Assembly: GCF_002858765.1 (NCBI RefSeq)
Contig: NZ_PJRP01000008.1
Span: forward strand, 62,001 to 126,000
Direction of reading: 5' to 3'
DNA length: 64,000 nucleotides
From: Cupriavidus pauculus
Lineage (GTDB): Bacteria > Pseudomonadota > Gammaproteobacteria > Burkholderiales > Burkholderiaceae
Shown here: in pieces, positions 1 to 7,905 of the stretch
How positions within the stretch are numbered: the stretch's first letter is position 1
Layout of the letters: the number at the start of each line of letters is the position of its first letter
The notes under the pieces: model-generated
Told to the model about the DNA's origin: nothing
The model's input: the letters and a program-made list of their open reading frames with translations, nothing else
Databases searched by the model: none
Translations under genes and position numbers: made by a program

Positions 1-39
1 GAAACCTGCCGCAGCCAGCGGCGCGAGGGATCGTTTCAC
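1..39 (-). CDS. start of an exported protein (partial, runs off the left edge)
   Basis: Only the first 13 codons are inside the window. A GTG start at 39 follows a clear ribosome site (GGAGG, six bases upstream) and opens with the residues MKRSLAPLAAAGF: two positive residues, then a hydrophobic run, as in a signal peptide. Bug-type solute-binding proteins often start this way and the next genes belong to a Bug cluster, so this could be one more, but nothing of the mature protein is visible. The 162 bases between it and the next gene hold no gene that I can support. Confidence 0.5.
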   Translation of the reverse strand, partial: MKRSLAPLAAAGF

Positions 40-201
40 AAGGCACCTCCATCGAATCGGCAGGAATCGAACTGGCTCGATCCCCCCGGCCGATTGTGAA
101 GCGCCCACGCCGCCCACCGGAATCGGACGAATGCCGACACGCGCTGTGGGACGGCGCCGACGGCAGCCGGCGCCCCACCCTCACGTGATCCGCCTGCCAC
201 C

Positions 202-909
202 CTAGACCGGCAGCCCCTTCGCCCGCAGCGTGGCGTCGAAGCGCTCGGGGTCGGAGGTGCCCGCAGCGTTCTCCGCGCGGATCCTTGCCTCCTTCGCCAG
301 GTGCGCACGGCAGCGCTCCAGCACCAGCGCGGCGTCGGCTGCCGGCACGGCGATCACGCCGTCCGCATCGCCGACGATCAGGTCGCCCGGCATCACCGCC
401 AGCCCGGCGCACGACACCGGCACGTTGATCTCGCCGGGGCCGTCCTTGCCGGGTCCGCGATGGGTGTGGCCGCGCGCGAAGATCGGCATGCCGTCCTCGG
501 CCCACTCGCACAGGTCGCGGATGGCACCGTCGATGACCAGCCCACCAAGCCGCTTCGCCACGCACGTGGTGCGCATCAGCCCGCCGACCAGCGCCTGCGT
601 GACATCGGCGCCGCCGTCGATGACCAGCACATCGCCGGGCTGCACCATCATCAGCGCCTTGTGGATCATCAGGTTGTCGCCCGGACGCACCCGCACCGTC
701 ACGGCCGGGCCGCACAGCACCGTTTCCAGGCGCCGATGGTATTGGCGCAGCCCCACGGTGCCGATATTGCGGCTCATCGAATCGCCAATGGCGGCGACGG
801 GTATGTCTCGAAAGGCTGCCACCAAGGCGGCATCGGGCCCTTCGGCACGCGGATGGATGCGATAGCCGGGTGGCCACTGGGCCGCTGCGGCGGCTTCGGA
901 TTGACTCAT
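202..909 (-). CDS. RraA-family aldolase/decarboxylase (HMG aldolase-like)
   Basis: 235 aa protein of the RraA / 4-hydroxy-4-methyl-2-oxoglutarate aldolase family. Catabolic members split or decarboxylate 2-oxo-4-hydroxy acids to pyruvate or similar products in the cytoplasm with a divalent metal. The family core is present: GGLVIDGAIRD at 122-132 with the Arg-Asp pair (R131, D132) that binds substrate and metal, and DADGV at 181-185. The start at 909 is preferred over a longer in-frame extension because a TGGAG ribosome site lies seven bases upstream. It lies 34 bases after the dehydrogenase gene and in the same direction, so the two are probably co-transcribed with the Bug gene. The family also holds regulators of RNase E; that role is less likely in this catabolic setting. 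Exact substrate unknown. Confidence 0.85.
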   Translation of the reverse strand: MSQSEAAAAAQWPPGYRIHPRAEGPDAALVAAFRDIPVAAIGDSMSRNIGTVGLRQYHRRLETVLCGPAVTVRVRPGDNLMIHKALMMVQPGDVLVIDGGADVTQALVGGLMRTTCVAKRLGGLVIDGAIRDLCEWAEDGMPIFARGHTHRGPGKDGPGEINVPVSCAGLAVMPGDLIVGDADGVIAVPAADAALVLERCRAHLAKEARIRAENAAGTSDPERFDATLRAKGLPV

Positions 910-943
910 GACTGACTCCAGAAACAGGGATTGAAAGCGGATA

Positions 944-1915
944 TCAGGAAAAGACCTGCGGATTGACGCACGCGGCCCGGTCGGCCGGATGGCCGTCGAG
1001 CCAGCCCAGCACGTTGCGCGCGGCACCGGCGGCCATCGCGGCCAGTGCCGCCGGGGTCGATCCACCAACGTGCGGGGTCAGCACCACGTTTTTCAGCGTC
1101 GCCAGCGGGCTATCCGGCGGCAGCGGTTCGACGGCCATCGTATCGAGCCCGGCGGCGAACAGGCGCCCGTCTTGCAGCGCGGCCACCAGCGCGGTTTCGT
1201 CCACCACCTCGCCGCGCGCCGTATTGATCAGGATCGCCCCCTTCGGCATCTGGCTGAACTGCGCGGCACCGAGCATATTGCGCGTGTGCGGGTTCAGCGG
1301 GACATGCAGGCTCAGCACATCGGCCTGGGGTAGCAATTCCGCCATCGAAGACACCAGCGTCGCACCTTCGACGGGGCTCTGCCGCCCGGCGAGTGCCGGA
1401 TCGAACGCCACCACCTTCATGCCCAGCGCCAGGCCGACGCACGCCACGCGCTGGCCGATCTGGCCAAACCCCACCAGCCCCAGCGTCTTGCCGCACAACT
1501 CGACGCCATCCTGGGCGCGCGCCCACCGGCCGCCGTGCAGTTCGGCATCCATCCAGCCGATACGCCGCGCCGCCGCGAACATCAGCCCCAGCGTCATCTC
1601 GGCCACCGACTGCGCGTTCGCGCCTGGCGTGACGTAGACCGGAATGCCGCGCTGCGTGGCGGTCTGCACATCGATATTGCTGACGCCCACGCCGTGCTTG
1701 GCAATCACCTTGAGCGTGGGACACGATGCGATGGCCTGGGCCGACAGCGCCACCGTGCGCGAGATCACGGCGTCCACCGGCTCGCTGGCCATGATGCGAT
1801 CCACCTCTTGTGCGTCGTCGGGCGACGACAGATAGATGACGCGCGCACCCGCCTGATCCAGCAGTTGCACGCCGGCCGGGGCAAGCCGGGGCGCGGTGAC
1901 GAAAACGGTATGCAT
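944..1915 (-). CDS. D-2-hydroxyacid dehydrogenase (NAD-dependent)
   Basis: 323 aa protein of the D-isomer-specific 2-hydroxyacid dehydrogenase family (SerA-like), which interconverts 2-hydroxy and 2-oxo acids with NAD(P). The dinucleotide fold signature GFGQIGQ is at 149-155. The catalytic trio is visible: R234 in NTARGEVV, E263 in VEPLPP and H282 in LTPHVGG. The length is that of single-domain catabolic members without the regulatory ACT domain of serine-biosynthesis SerA. It sits between a Bug receptor gene (30 bases upstream) and an RraA-type aldolase (34 bases downstream) on the same strand. This suggests uptake of a hydroxy acid, oxidation to the oxo acid and cleavage. The substrate cannot be read from the sequence. 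The ribosome site (AGAGA) is weak, consistent with coupling to the upstream gene. Confidence 0.9.
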   Translation of the reverse strand: MHTVFVTAPRLAPAGVQLLDQAGARVIYLSSPDDAQEVDRIMASEPVDAVISRTVALSAQAIASCPTLKVIAKHGVGVSNIDVQTATQRGIPVYVTPGANAQSVAEMTLGLMFAAARRIGWMDAELHGGRWARAQDGVELCGKTLGLVGFGQIGQRVACVGLALGMKVVAFDPALAGRQSPVEGATLVSSMAELLPQADVLSLHVPLNPHTRNMLGAAQFSQMPKGAILINTARGEVVDETALVAALQDGRLFAAGLDTMAVEPLPPDSPLATLKNVVLTPHVGGSTPAALAAMAAGAARNVLGWLDGHPADRAACVNPQVFS

Positions 1916-1945
1916 GGTATTTCTCTGCGTTCAGTCGAGCTTGAT

Positions 1946-2923
1946 TCAGTCGAGCTTGATATGGGCGTCGCGGACCAGGGCACCCCATTTCTGGTGCTCG
2001 GCGCGCAGGTATTCGCTGAATTGCTGCGGCGTGCTGCCCAGCGGCGTGCTGCCTTCTACCGCCAGCTTGTCCAGTACGTCCTGCGTTTTCAGCGCCTTGC
2101 GTACCTCGGCATTGATGCGGTCGATCACGGCCTGCGGCGTCTGGACCGGCGCCATCAGGCCCGTCCACGTGATGGCCTCGAAACCGGGATAGCCGGATTC
2201 GGCCACGGTCGGCACATTGGCCAGCAGCGGCGAAATACGCACGCGCTGCGCCGAACTGATGGCCAGCGCCCGCACCTTCTGGCTGCCCAGTTGCGAAATG
2301 GCCGCTGCGGTATTGGCGAAGTTGAATTCCACCTGGTTGCCCAGCAGGTCCATCATCGCCGGGCTGGCACCCTTGTACGGCACGTTGAGCATCCGAAAGC
2401 CCGCCTGGCGCTCCAGCAGTTCGCCCGTCAGATGGGCGACGGTGCCGTTGCCGGGCGTGCCCATGCGCAGGGCCTCGGGCTTGGCCTTGGCGGCCGCCAC
2501 CACATCCTTGAGCGTCTTGAACGGCGACGTGGCGTTGACCAGCAGCACCACGGGCTGCGACGCCACCGTGGTAATGGGCGCGAAGTCCTTGAGCGGATCG
2601 AACGGCATCTTCGGATACAGCGCGGGATTGATGGCCAGGTTCGCGGTCTGCCCCAGGCCAATCGTGTAGCCATCGGCCGGCGCCTTGGCGACGACATCCA
2701 GGCCGACGTTGCCGCCCGCGCCGGGACGGTTCTCGACCACCACGGTCCAGTGCGCCTGGGTGGACATCTTTTCGGCAATCAGCCGCGCCACCGCATCGGT
2801 ACCGCCACCGGGCGGGAACGGCACCACCAGCCGGATTGGCCGGCCCGGCCACGCATCGGCGCTCGCGGTGCCACTGCAGATAACCAGCATGGCCGCAGCG
2901 GCCAGCATTCCAGGCTTCAGCAT
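1946..2923 (-). CDS. Bug-family (TctC) periplasmic solute-binding protein
   Basis: 325 aa exported binding protein of the Bug/TctC family, receptors of tripartite tricarboxylate transporters for carboxylates. An N-terminal signal peptide (KPGMLAAAAMLVICSGTASA, residues 3-22) is followed by the family opening PGRPIRLVVPFPPGGGTDAVAR and the VVENRPGAGGNVG loop that binds the carboxylate head group. The length is typical. A strong ribosome site (AAAGGAG) lies about eight bases before the ATG at 2923. It is the first gene of a leftward cluster with a 2-hydroxyacid dehydrogenase and an aldolase, divergent from a LysR gene. No TctA or TctB membrane partners are nearby, which is usual for orphan Bug receptors in Burkholderiales. 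Ligand unknown; a hydroxy acid is a reasonable guess. Confidence 0.92.
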   Translation of the reverse strand: MLKPGMLAAAAMLVICSGTASADAWPGRPIRLVVPFPPGGGTDAVARLIAEKMSTQAHWTVVVENRPGAGGNVGLDVVAKAPADGYTIGLGQTANLAINPALYPKMPFDPLKDFAPITTVASQPVVLLVNATSPFKTLKDVVAAAKAKPEALRMGTPGNGTVAHLTGELLERQAGFRMLNVPYKGASPAMMDLLGNQVEFNFANTAAAISQLGSQKVRALAISSAQRVRISPLLANVPTVAESGYPGFEAITWTGLMAPVQTPQAVIDRINAEVRKALKTQDVLDKLAVEGSTPLGSTPQQFSEYLRAEHQKWGALVRDAHIKLD

Positions 2924-2946
2924 CGTGTGTCTCCTTTCTGCTTTCG

Positions 2947-2971
2947 TTTGCAGACATTCTTGCCGTGCAAA
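2947..2971. promoter_or_regulatory. inverted repeat in a LysR/Bug divergent promoter
   Basis: TTTGCA (2947-2952) and TGCAAA (2966-2971) form a perfect six-base inverted repeat with 13 bases between. It lies in the 99-base gap between the Bug gene and the divergent LysR gene. The position fits a LysR recognition or activation site controlling both genes; the assignment is inference. Confidence 0.35.
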
Positions 2972-3022
2972 AGCATTCCGTCTATTTGATAATGTTCATG
3001 TTTTCATTCCTGTGAGTTATCG

Positions 3023-3940
3023 ATGGAAATCCAGCTCAGGGACCTGCGTTATTTCGAGGTAGTGGCCGAACTCGGGCATGTCGGTCGCGCGGCCGACAAG
3101 CTGGGCCGCACGCAACCGGCCCTGACCAAGGCGGTGCAGCGGCTGGAAGAGGCGTTTGGCAGCGAACTGTTCGAGCGCAAGGGGCGCGGCATCCGGCTGA
3201 CGCCGGTGGGCGAGGTGCTGCTGGCCCGCGCTCGCATGCTGCGCGGCGCCACGGACGAGGCGCTGCGCGAGGTCGGGGATTTCGCCAGGGGCAATGCCGG
3301 CCACGTCCGGATTGGCAGCGGCCCCATTGCGGCGGAGCACGTGTTGCCGGAAATCTGCAGCCTGCTGCTGGAAGAAGCGCCGGCAACCACCATCGACATT
3401 ACCGTGGCGCCCAGCCTGGTGCTGCGCGACCGGCTCAAGGAAGGCTCGCTCGACCTGCTGATCGGCCTGATGCCCGAACAGGACGACGCGCTGGTCAGCC
3501 ATGCCATCGTGGAAGACGTGGTGGTGGTAGTGGCCAGCCGCCATCATCCGGTGTTCGCGCTGCCGCGCGTCACGCTCAAGGCGCTGCAGGCCTGGCGATG
3601 GGTGTTGCCGGCGGCGTCGATCCCCAGCCGGCAATGGATCGACGCGACGTTCCAGTCGCACGGCCTGCCCCGCCCCGTCACGCAGATCGATGCCAACTCG
3701 ATACCGCTGCTGCCACGGCTGATCGGCAAGACCGAACTGCTGAGTTTCCTGTCCCGGCACACGCTGGAAGAACACCGGCACGTGCTGCGCGAAGTGCCGC
3801 TCAAGGAGGCCACGCTACGGCGCCGGCTGGGCGTCAGCTACCGGCGCCAGGGCTACCTGTCGCCCGCCGCGCTGCGGCTCATGGCGCTGCTGCAGGAACG
3901 CGGCGAGGCACTGTTCAGCGCGGCGCCGGGCGACGATTGA
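3023..3940 (+). CDS. LysR-family transcriptional regulator
   Basis: 305 aa LysR-type regulator. The winged helix-turn-helix is at residues 1-60, opening MEIQLRDLRYFEVVAELGHV with the ADKLGRTQPALTKAVQRLEE recognition region. The C-terminal two-lobed effector-binding domain follows from about residue 90. It is transcribed away from the Bug / hydroxyacid dehydrogenase / aldolase cluster and shares a 99-base promoter with it, so it most likely senses the transported acid or a product and activates that cluster. The ATG at 3023 gives the normal family N terminus. The effector cannot be predicted. Confidence 0.93.
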   Translation: MEIQLRDLRYFEVVAELGHVGRAADKLGRTQPALTKAVQRLEEAFGSELFERKGRGIRLTPVGEVLLARARMLRGATDEALREVGDFARGNAGHVRIGSGPIAAEHVLPEICSLLLEEAPATTIDITVAPSLVLRDRLKEGSLDLLIGLMPEQDDALVSHAIVEDVVVVVASRHHPVFALPRVTLKALQAWRWVLPAASIPSRQWIDATFQSHGLPRPVTQIDANSIPLLPRLIGKTELLSFLSRHTLEEHRHVLREVPLKEATLRRRLGVSYRRQGYLSPAALRLMALLQERGEALFSAAPGDD

Positions 3941-4002
3941 GGCCCGGCGACCCGCCGCGTTGTGCCACACTCATGCATCCCCACATCCGGAGCGACAACG
4001 CC

Positions 4003-4419
4003 ATGACGATGCCAACGGACACCAGCGCGCGCATTCTCGAGCAACTGGCCGATGCCCTGATATTCGCCGATGCCGAAGGCCGCATCACCGGCTGGAACGC
4101 GGCGGCCACGGCGTTGTTCGGCCATGATGCCGACGAGGCCATGGGACAGAGCCTGGACCTGATCATCCCCGAGCGGCTGCGCGCCGCACACTGGCGCGGT
4201 TACCAGGCCGCCATCGATTCCGGCAAGACGCGGTTGTCCGGCAAACCCACGCTGACCAAGGCCATCCACAAGGACGGCAGCAACCGCTACGTGGAGATGA
4301 CGTTCGCGCTCGTACTCGATGCGGCGGGACAGCCGATCGGCTCGGTGGCGGTCGCCCGCGATGCCACCGAGCGCGTGGAGCGCGAGCGGCAGGCCCGCGC
4401 GCCCACCGACAGCCAGTAG
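4003..4419 (+). CDS. single-domain PAS sensor protein
   Basis: 138 aa protein made almost wholly of one PAS domain: ILEQLADALIFADAEGRITGWN at about 10-31 and the FGHDADEAMG turn, then a PAC-like end with DGSNRYVEMTFALVLDAAG and GSVAVARDATER. No kinase, GGDEF, methyl-acceptor or DNA-binding domain follows, so it must act through a partner or is a stand-alone ligand, heme or flavin sensor. The ATG at 4003 is chosen because a GGAG ribosome site lies ten bases upstream; an in-frame ATG at 3973 is possible. It follows the LysR gene by 62 bases and converges on the tartrate dehydratase gene. Function beyond PAS sensing is not assignable. Confidence 0.75.
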   Translation: MTMPTDTSARILEQLADALIFADAEGRITGWNAAATALFGHDADEAMGQSLDLIIPERLRAAHWRGYQAAIDSGKTRLSGKPTLTKAIHKDGSNRYVEMTFALVLDAAGQPIGSVAVARDATERVERERQARAPTDSQ

Positions 4420-4484
4420 GCGGCACGCAGGCGGCAAGGTCACACCACGGCCGGGCCGCACCTTGAGGCGACAAGGCGGAAACG

Positions 4485-5651
4485 TCAGGCCGAGAGTTGC
4501 TGCATGACGCTGTAGAGGTCCGCCTTGCCCTCGAAGCCGATGCCGGGCAGATCGGGCATCGTCAGGTAGCCGTTCTCGACCTTCACGCCGTCGGGGAAGC
4601 CGCCGAACGGCTGGAACAGGTCGGGATAGCTTTCGTTGCCACCCAGGCCCAGGCCGGCGGCGATGTTCAGCGACATCTGGTGGCCACCGTGCGGAATGCA
4701 GCGGCTGGCCGACCAGCCGTGCTGCTTCAGCATGTCGAGCGTGCGCAGATACTCCACCAGGCCATAGCTCAGCGCGCAGTCGAACTGCAGCCAGTCGCGG
4801 TCCGGGCGCATGCCGCCGTAGCGGATCAGGTTGCGCGCATCCTGCATCGAGAACAGATCTTCGCCGGTGGCCATCGGCTTGTCGTAGTAGTTGCGCAGCG
4901 TGGCCTGCAGCTCGAAATCCAGCGGATCGCCCGGCTCCTCGTACCAAAACAGGTCGTACTGCGACAGCGCCTTGGCGTACTGGATGGCCGTGTCGAGATC
5001 GAAGCGCCCGTTGGCGTCCACGGCCAGCTTCTGGCCGTCCTGCAGCACGCTCAGGATCGAGTCGATCCGGCGCAGGTCTTCGTCCAGCGACGCCCCACCG
5101 ATCTTCTTCTTGACCACCGTATAGCCGCGGTCGACGTAACTGCGCATCTCGTCCTTGAGCTTGCCGTGGTCCTGGCCCGGGTAGTAGTAGCCGCCGGCGG
5201 CGTACACGAACACCTTGCGGTCCGGCTGGCCGTTGCCGTAGCGGTCGGCCAGCAACTGGAACAGCGGCTTGCCCTCGATCTTGGCCACGGCATCCCACAC
5301 CGCCATGTCGATCGTGCCGATAGCCACCGAGCGCTCGCCGTGGCCGCCCGGCTTTTCGTTCTTGAACATGGTGTCCCAGATCTTGTGCGGATCGAGGTTG
5401 TCGCCGGTGGCATCCACCAGCGACGCCGGATCGGCCTCCATGATGCGGGGGATAAACCGCTCGCGCATCAGCGTGCCCTGGCCATAGCGGCCGTTGGAAT
5501 TGAAGCCGTAGCCCACCACCGGCTTGCCGTCGCGGATCACGTCCGTGACCACGGCCACCAGGCTCAGCGTCATCTTGCTGAAGTCGATATAGGCGTTGCG
5601 GATGGGCGAGCTGATCGGGAACGTCTTTTCTCGAATTTCTACGATTTTCAC
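4485..5651 (-). CDS. tarD: D(-)-tartrate dehydratase, enolase superfamily
   Basis: 388 aa protein of the enolase superfamily, very similar from memory to characterised D-tartrate dehydratase of Bradyrhizobium, which turns D-tartrate into oxaloacetate and water using Mg. Shared stretches include SSPIRNAYIDFSKMT, YGFNSNGRYGQG and SLNIAAGLGLGGNESYPD. Catalytic lysines are in VVKKKIGG (181-183), metal ligands are D212 (DANGRF), E238/E239 (FWYEEPGDP) and E264 (ATGEDLFS), and the acid/base His is H321 in CIPHGGH. The GTG start at 5651 has a GGAG site five bases upstream. The divergent LysR gene at 5760 is the likely regulator. The alternative is dehydration of a related diacid, but the match over the whole length argues for tartrate. 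Confidence 0.88.
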   Translation of the reverse strand: MKIVEIREKTFPISSPIRNAYIDFSKMTLSLVAVVTDVIRDGKPVVGYGFNSNGRYGQGTLMRERFIPRIMEADPASLVDATGDNLDPHKIWDTMFKNEKPGGHGERSVAIGTIDMAVWDAVAKIEGKPLFQLLADRYGNGQPDRKVFVYAAGGYYYPGQDHGKLKDEMRSYVDRGYTVVKKKIGGASLDEDLRRIDSILSVLQDGQKLAVDANGRFDLDTAIQYAKALSQYDLFWYEEPGDPLDFELQATLRNYYDKPMATGEDLFSMQDARNLIRYGGMRPDRDWLQFDCALSYGLVEYLRTLDMLKQHGWSASRCIPHGGHQMSLNIAAGLGLGGNESYPDLFQPFGGFPDGVKVENGYLTMPDLPGIGFEGKADLYSVMQQLSA

Positions 5652-5728
5652 GGGGTCTCCTGAGTGCGGAACACGGCGGTGCAGGCCGTGCGAATCCGAA
5701 GCTTAGGCGCGGGACGATGCACTAGAAT

Positions 5729-5764
5729 TGAATCACTTTCATTTCATTATTCACTTTGAGTGAA
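5729..5764. promoter_or_regulatory. two inverted repeats in the tarD/LysR divergent promoter, one over the LysR start
   Basis: TTCACT (5750-5755) and AGTGAA (5759-5764), three bases apart, form a perfect palindrome that covers the GTG start of the LysR gene at 5760. A second smaller repeat, TGAA (5729-5732) with TTCA (5738-5741), lies just upstream. Both sit in the 108-base gap with tarD. The position suggests autorepression plus control of tarD; this is inference. Confidence 0.4.
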
Positions 5765-6671
5765 GACCGATCTCGCATCCGAACTGGAATTCTTCGTGCT
5801 GGTGGCGCGGCTGGGCAGCCTTGCGGCGGCCGCCCGGGAACTGAACCTGACCCCGCCCGCCGCCACCAAGCGCCTGGCATTGACCGAGGCACGGCTGGGC
5901 GTGCGGCTGGTGAACCGCACCACCCGCAGCATCAGCCTGACCAACGAGGGCGAGACGTACCTGGCCTACGCCACCCGCATCCTGGCCGACCTGCGTGAAA
6001 TGGAAAACGTGGTGTCGAGCAGCGGCGCCGAGCCCCGTGGGCTGCTGCGGGTCAACGCCACGCTGGGCTTTGGCCGCACCACCATCGCACCGCTGGTGTC
6101 CGAGTTCGCCAAGCGCTACGCGCATGTCGAGGTGCAACTGGAAGTGACCGACCGGCCCGTGGATCTGGTCGACAGCGGCGTCGACCTGGCCATCCGCTTT
6201 GGCACGCTGCCAGACCGCCGACTGTCGGCGCGGCGCATCATGTCCAACCGGCGCTTTCTGTGTGCGTCGCCGGCCTATCTGGAAAAGTCAGGCACGCCGC
6301 GGTCGCTGGCCGACCTGGCGCAACACCGGTGCATCATCCATCGCCAGAACGACGACGCCTATGGCGTCTGGCGGTTCGAGCACGACGGGGGCCACGAGAG
6401 CGTGAAAGTGGAAGGCGCCCTGTCGAGCAACGACGGCGACATCGTGCTGGGCTGGGCGCTGGACGGGCACGGCATCCTGGTCCGGTCGGAATGGGATCTG
6501 GCCAAGTATCTGGAAAGCGGCCGACTGCGCGTGGTGCTGCCCGCGTACCGGCTGCCGTCGGCCGACCTGTACGTGTACTACGCCCAGCGCCGCAACCAGA
6601 CCGCGCGGGCCCGCGCCTTCATCGACTTCCTGGCGCAGCAGTTCCAGCAGGCCGCGCCGGCCAGGCGATAG
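5760..6671 (+). CDS. LysR-family transcriptional regulator (probable tartrate regulator)
   Basis: 303 aa LysR-type regulator: helix-turn-helix at about residues 5-62 (ELEFFVLVARLGSLAAAARE, TPPAATKRLALTEARLG) and an effector domain from about 90. The VDLVDSGVDLAIRFG stretch and the ending resemble the DsdC/CrgA-type subgroup. A GTG start at 5760 is the only initiator that gives a full helix-turn-helix; no clear ribosome site precedes it and the start lies inside a palindrome. It is divergent from tarD, which makes D-tartrate or oxaloacetate control likely. At its 3' end it converges on a Bug receptor gene with a 36-base gap. Confidence 0.9.
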   Translation: MKTDLASELEFFVLVARLGSLAAAARELNLTPPAATKRLALTEARLGVRLVNRTTRSISLTNEGETYLAYATRILADLREMENVVSSSGAEPRGLLRVNATLGFGRTTIAPLVSEFAKRYAHVEVQLEVTDRPVDLVDSGVDLAIRFGTLPDRRLSARRIMSNRRFLCASPAYLEKSGTPRSLADLAQHRCIIHRQNDDAYGVWRFEHDGGHESVKVEGALSSNDGDIVLGWALDGHGILVRSEWDLAKYLESGRLRVVLPAYRLPSADLYVYYAQRRNQTARARAFIDFLAQQFQQAAPARR

Positions 6672-6707
6672 CTGGCCAGGCTTGGCGGCCCGGCCGCCCA
6701 TCGGGCA

Positions 6708-7712
6708 TCAGTCCGCCTGAATGCCCGATTCCTTGATGACCCGCGACCAGCGCGTCACCTCGGCCTGGATCTGCACCCTGGCCTGATCCGGCGTCGTGTA
6801 GGCCGGCATCGCGCCCTGCGCCACCAGCGCGGATTTGACCTCCGGCTGCTCCATGATGTCCTTGAGCGCGGCGCTGAGCTTGTCGACAACCGGCTTCGGC
6901 GTGCCCGCCGGTGCCAGCACGCCGAACATCGAACTCACCTCGAAGCCGGCAAGGCCCGCCTCGGCCGCCGTCGGCACATCGGGCAACACCCGCTGCGGCG
7001 TGGCCGATGCCAGCGCGCGCAGCTTGCCGCCCTTGATGAACGCCTGGGTGGCCGGCAGCGTGTCGAAGATCACGTCGACCTGCCCGCCCATCAGGTCATT
7101 GAGCGCCGGGCTGCTGCCTTTGTAAGGCACGTGCACCAGTTCCACGCCAGCCTGGCGCTTGAACAGTTCGGCCGCCAGGTGCTGCGGCGAGCCATTGCCC
7201 GACGACCCGTAGTTCATGCCGCCCGACTTGGCCTTGGCGGCTGCAATGAAGTCCGCCAGGGTCTTGCCCTTGAACGACGGCCCCACTGCCACCACCAGCG
7301 GCACCCGGCCGACCACCGCCTCGGGCACGAAGCTCTTGTCCATCGAGAAGCCTGCCGCAGCCGGCTGCAGCACGCTGTTGATCGAATGGCTGGTCAGCGC
7401 GCCGAGCAGCAGCGTGTAGCCGTCCGCTTTTTCCTTGGCCACATAGGCTGCGCCCAGGTTGCCGGCCGCGCCCGCGCGGTTTTCCACCACCACCGGCTGC
7501 CCCAGCGATACCGTCAGTTTCTGGCCGATCACGCGCCCGATCACGTCGGTGGCGCCGCCCGGGGTATAGGGCACCACCAGCCTGACCGGCTTGTCGGGAT
7601 AGTCGGCCAGCGCGAATGCCGGCATTGCGGCGCCGAGGCCAACGGCCACCGCCGCCACAAGGGCACGCCGGCGGCTCATGCCATCGACGCATGATCTGTA
7701 TTTGTGCTTCAC
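6708..7712 (-). CDS. Bug-family (TctC) periplasmic solute-binding protein
   Basis: 334 aa exported receptor of the Bug/TctC family. A twin-Arg-like SRRRALVAAVAVGLGAAMPA signal region precedes DYPDKPVRLVVPYTPGGATD, and the ligand-site loop VVVENRAGAAGNLG follows. The GTG at 7712 is preferred as start: AGGAGGAG lies directly upstream with good spacing, while the ATG at 7679 (MSRRR) has none. It is divergent from an IlvD/Edd-type dehydratase gene across a 193-base promoter region that holds a perfect 12-base palindrome, and convergent with the tartrate-linked LysR gene. The ligand may therefore be a sugar acid for the dehydratase or tartrate for TarD. No membrane TctA/TctB genes are nearby. Confidence 0.9.
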   Translation of the reverse strand: MKHKYRSCVDGMSRRRALVAAVAVGLGAAMPAFALADYPDKPVRLVVPYTPGGATDVIGRVIGQKLTVSLGQPVVVENRAGAAGNLGAAYVAKEKADGYTLLLGALTSHSINSVLQPAAAGFSMDKSFVPEAVVGRVPLVVAVGPSFKGKTLADFIAAAKAKSGGMNYGSSGNGSPQHLAAELFKRQAGVELVHVPYKGSSPALNDLMGGQVDVIFDTLPATQAFIKGGKLRALASATPQRVLPDVPTAAEAGLAGFEVSSMFGVLAPAGTPKPVVDKLSAALKDIMEQPEVKSALVAQGAMPAYTTPDQARVQIQAEVTRWSRVIKESGIQAD

Positions 7713-7796
7713 AAGTCTCCTCCTGCTCTGGTTCGGATGCATGGATACGCCCCGTGTACGGACGCACCCGGGGCTGCCCGAACTCTAGTCAATTAC

Positions 7797-7808
7797 ATTA
7801 TTAATAAT
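7797..7808. promoter_or_regulatory. AT-rich 12-base palindrome (candidate GntR operator)
   Basis: ATTATTAATAAT is a perfect palindrome and an island of A+T in GC-rich DNA. It sits between the divergent Bug gene (start 7712) and the dehydratase gene (start 7906). The GntR regulator encoded after the dehydratase is the obvious candidate to bind it. It could also include a -10 element. No direct proof in the sequence. Confidence 0.35.
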
Positions 7809-7905
7809 ATAGGTGATAGCACCGACGACAATCAGACGGGACTCGACTATCCTTAGGTCCGATATCCAATCAGGGGCGTCGCGCCCCGGCACACCGCATC
7901 CGACC

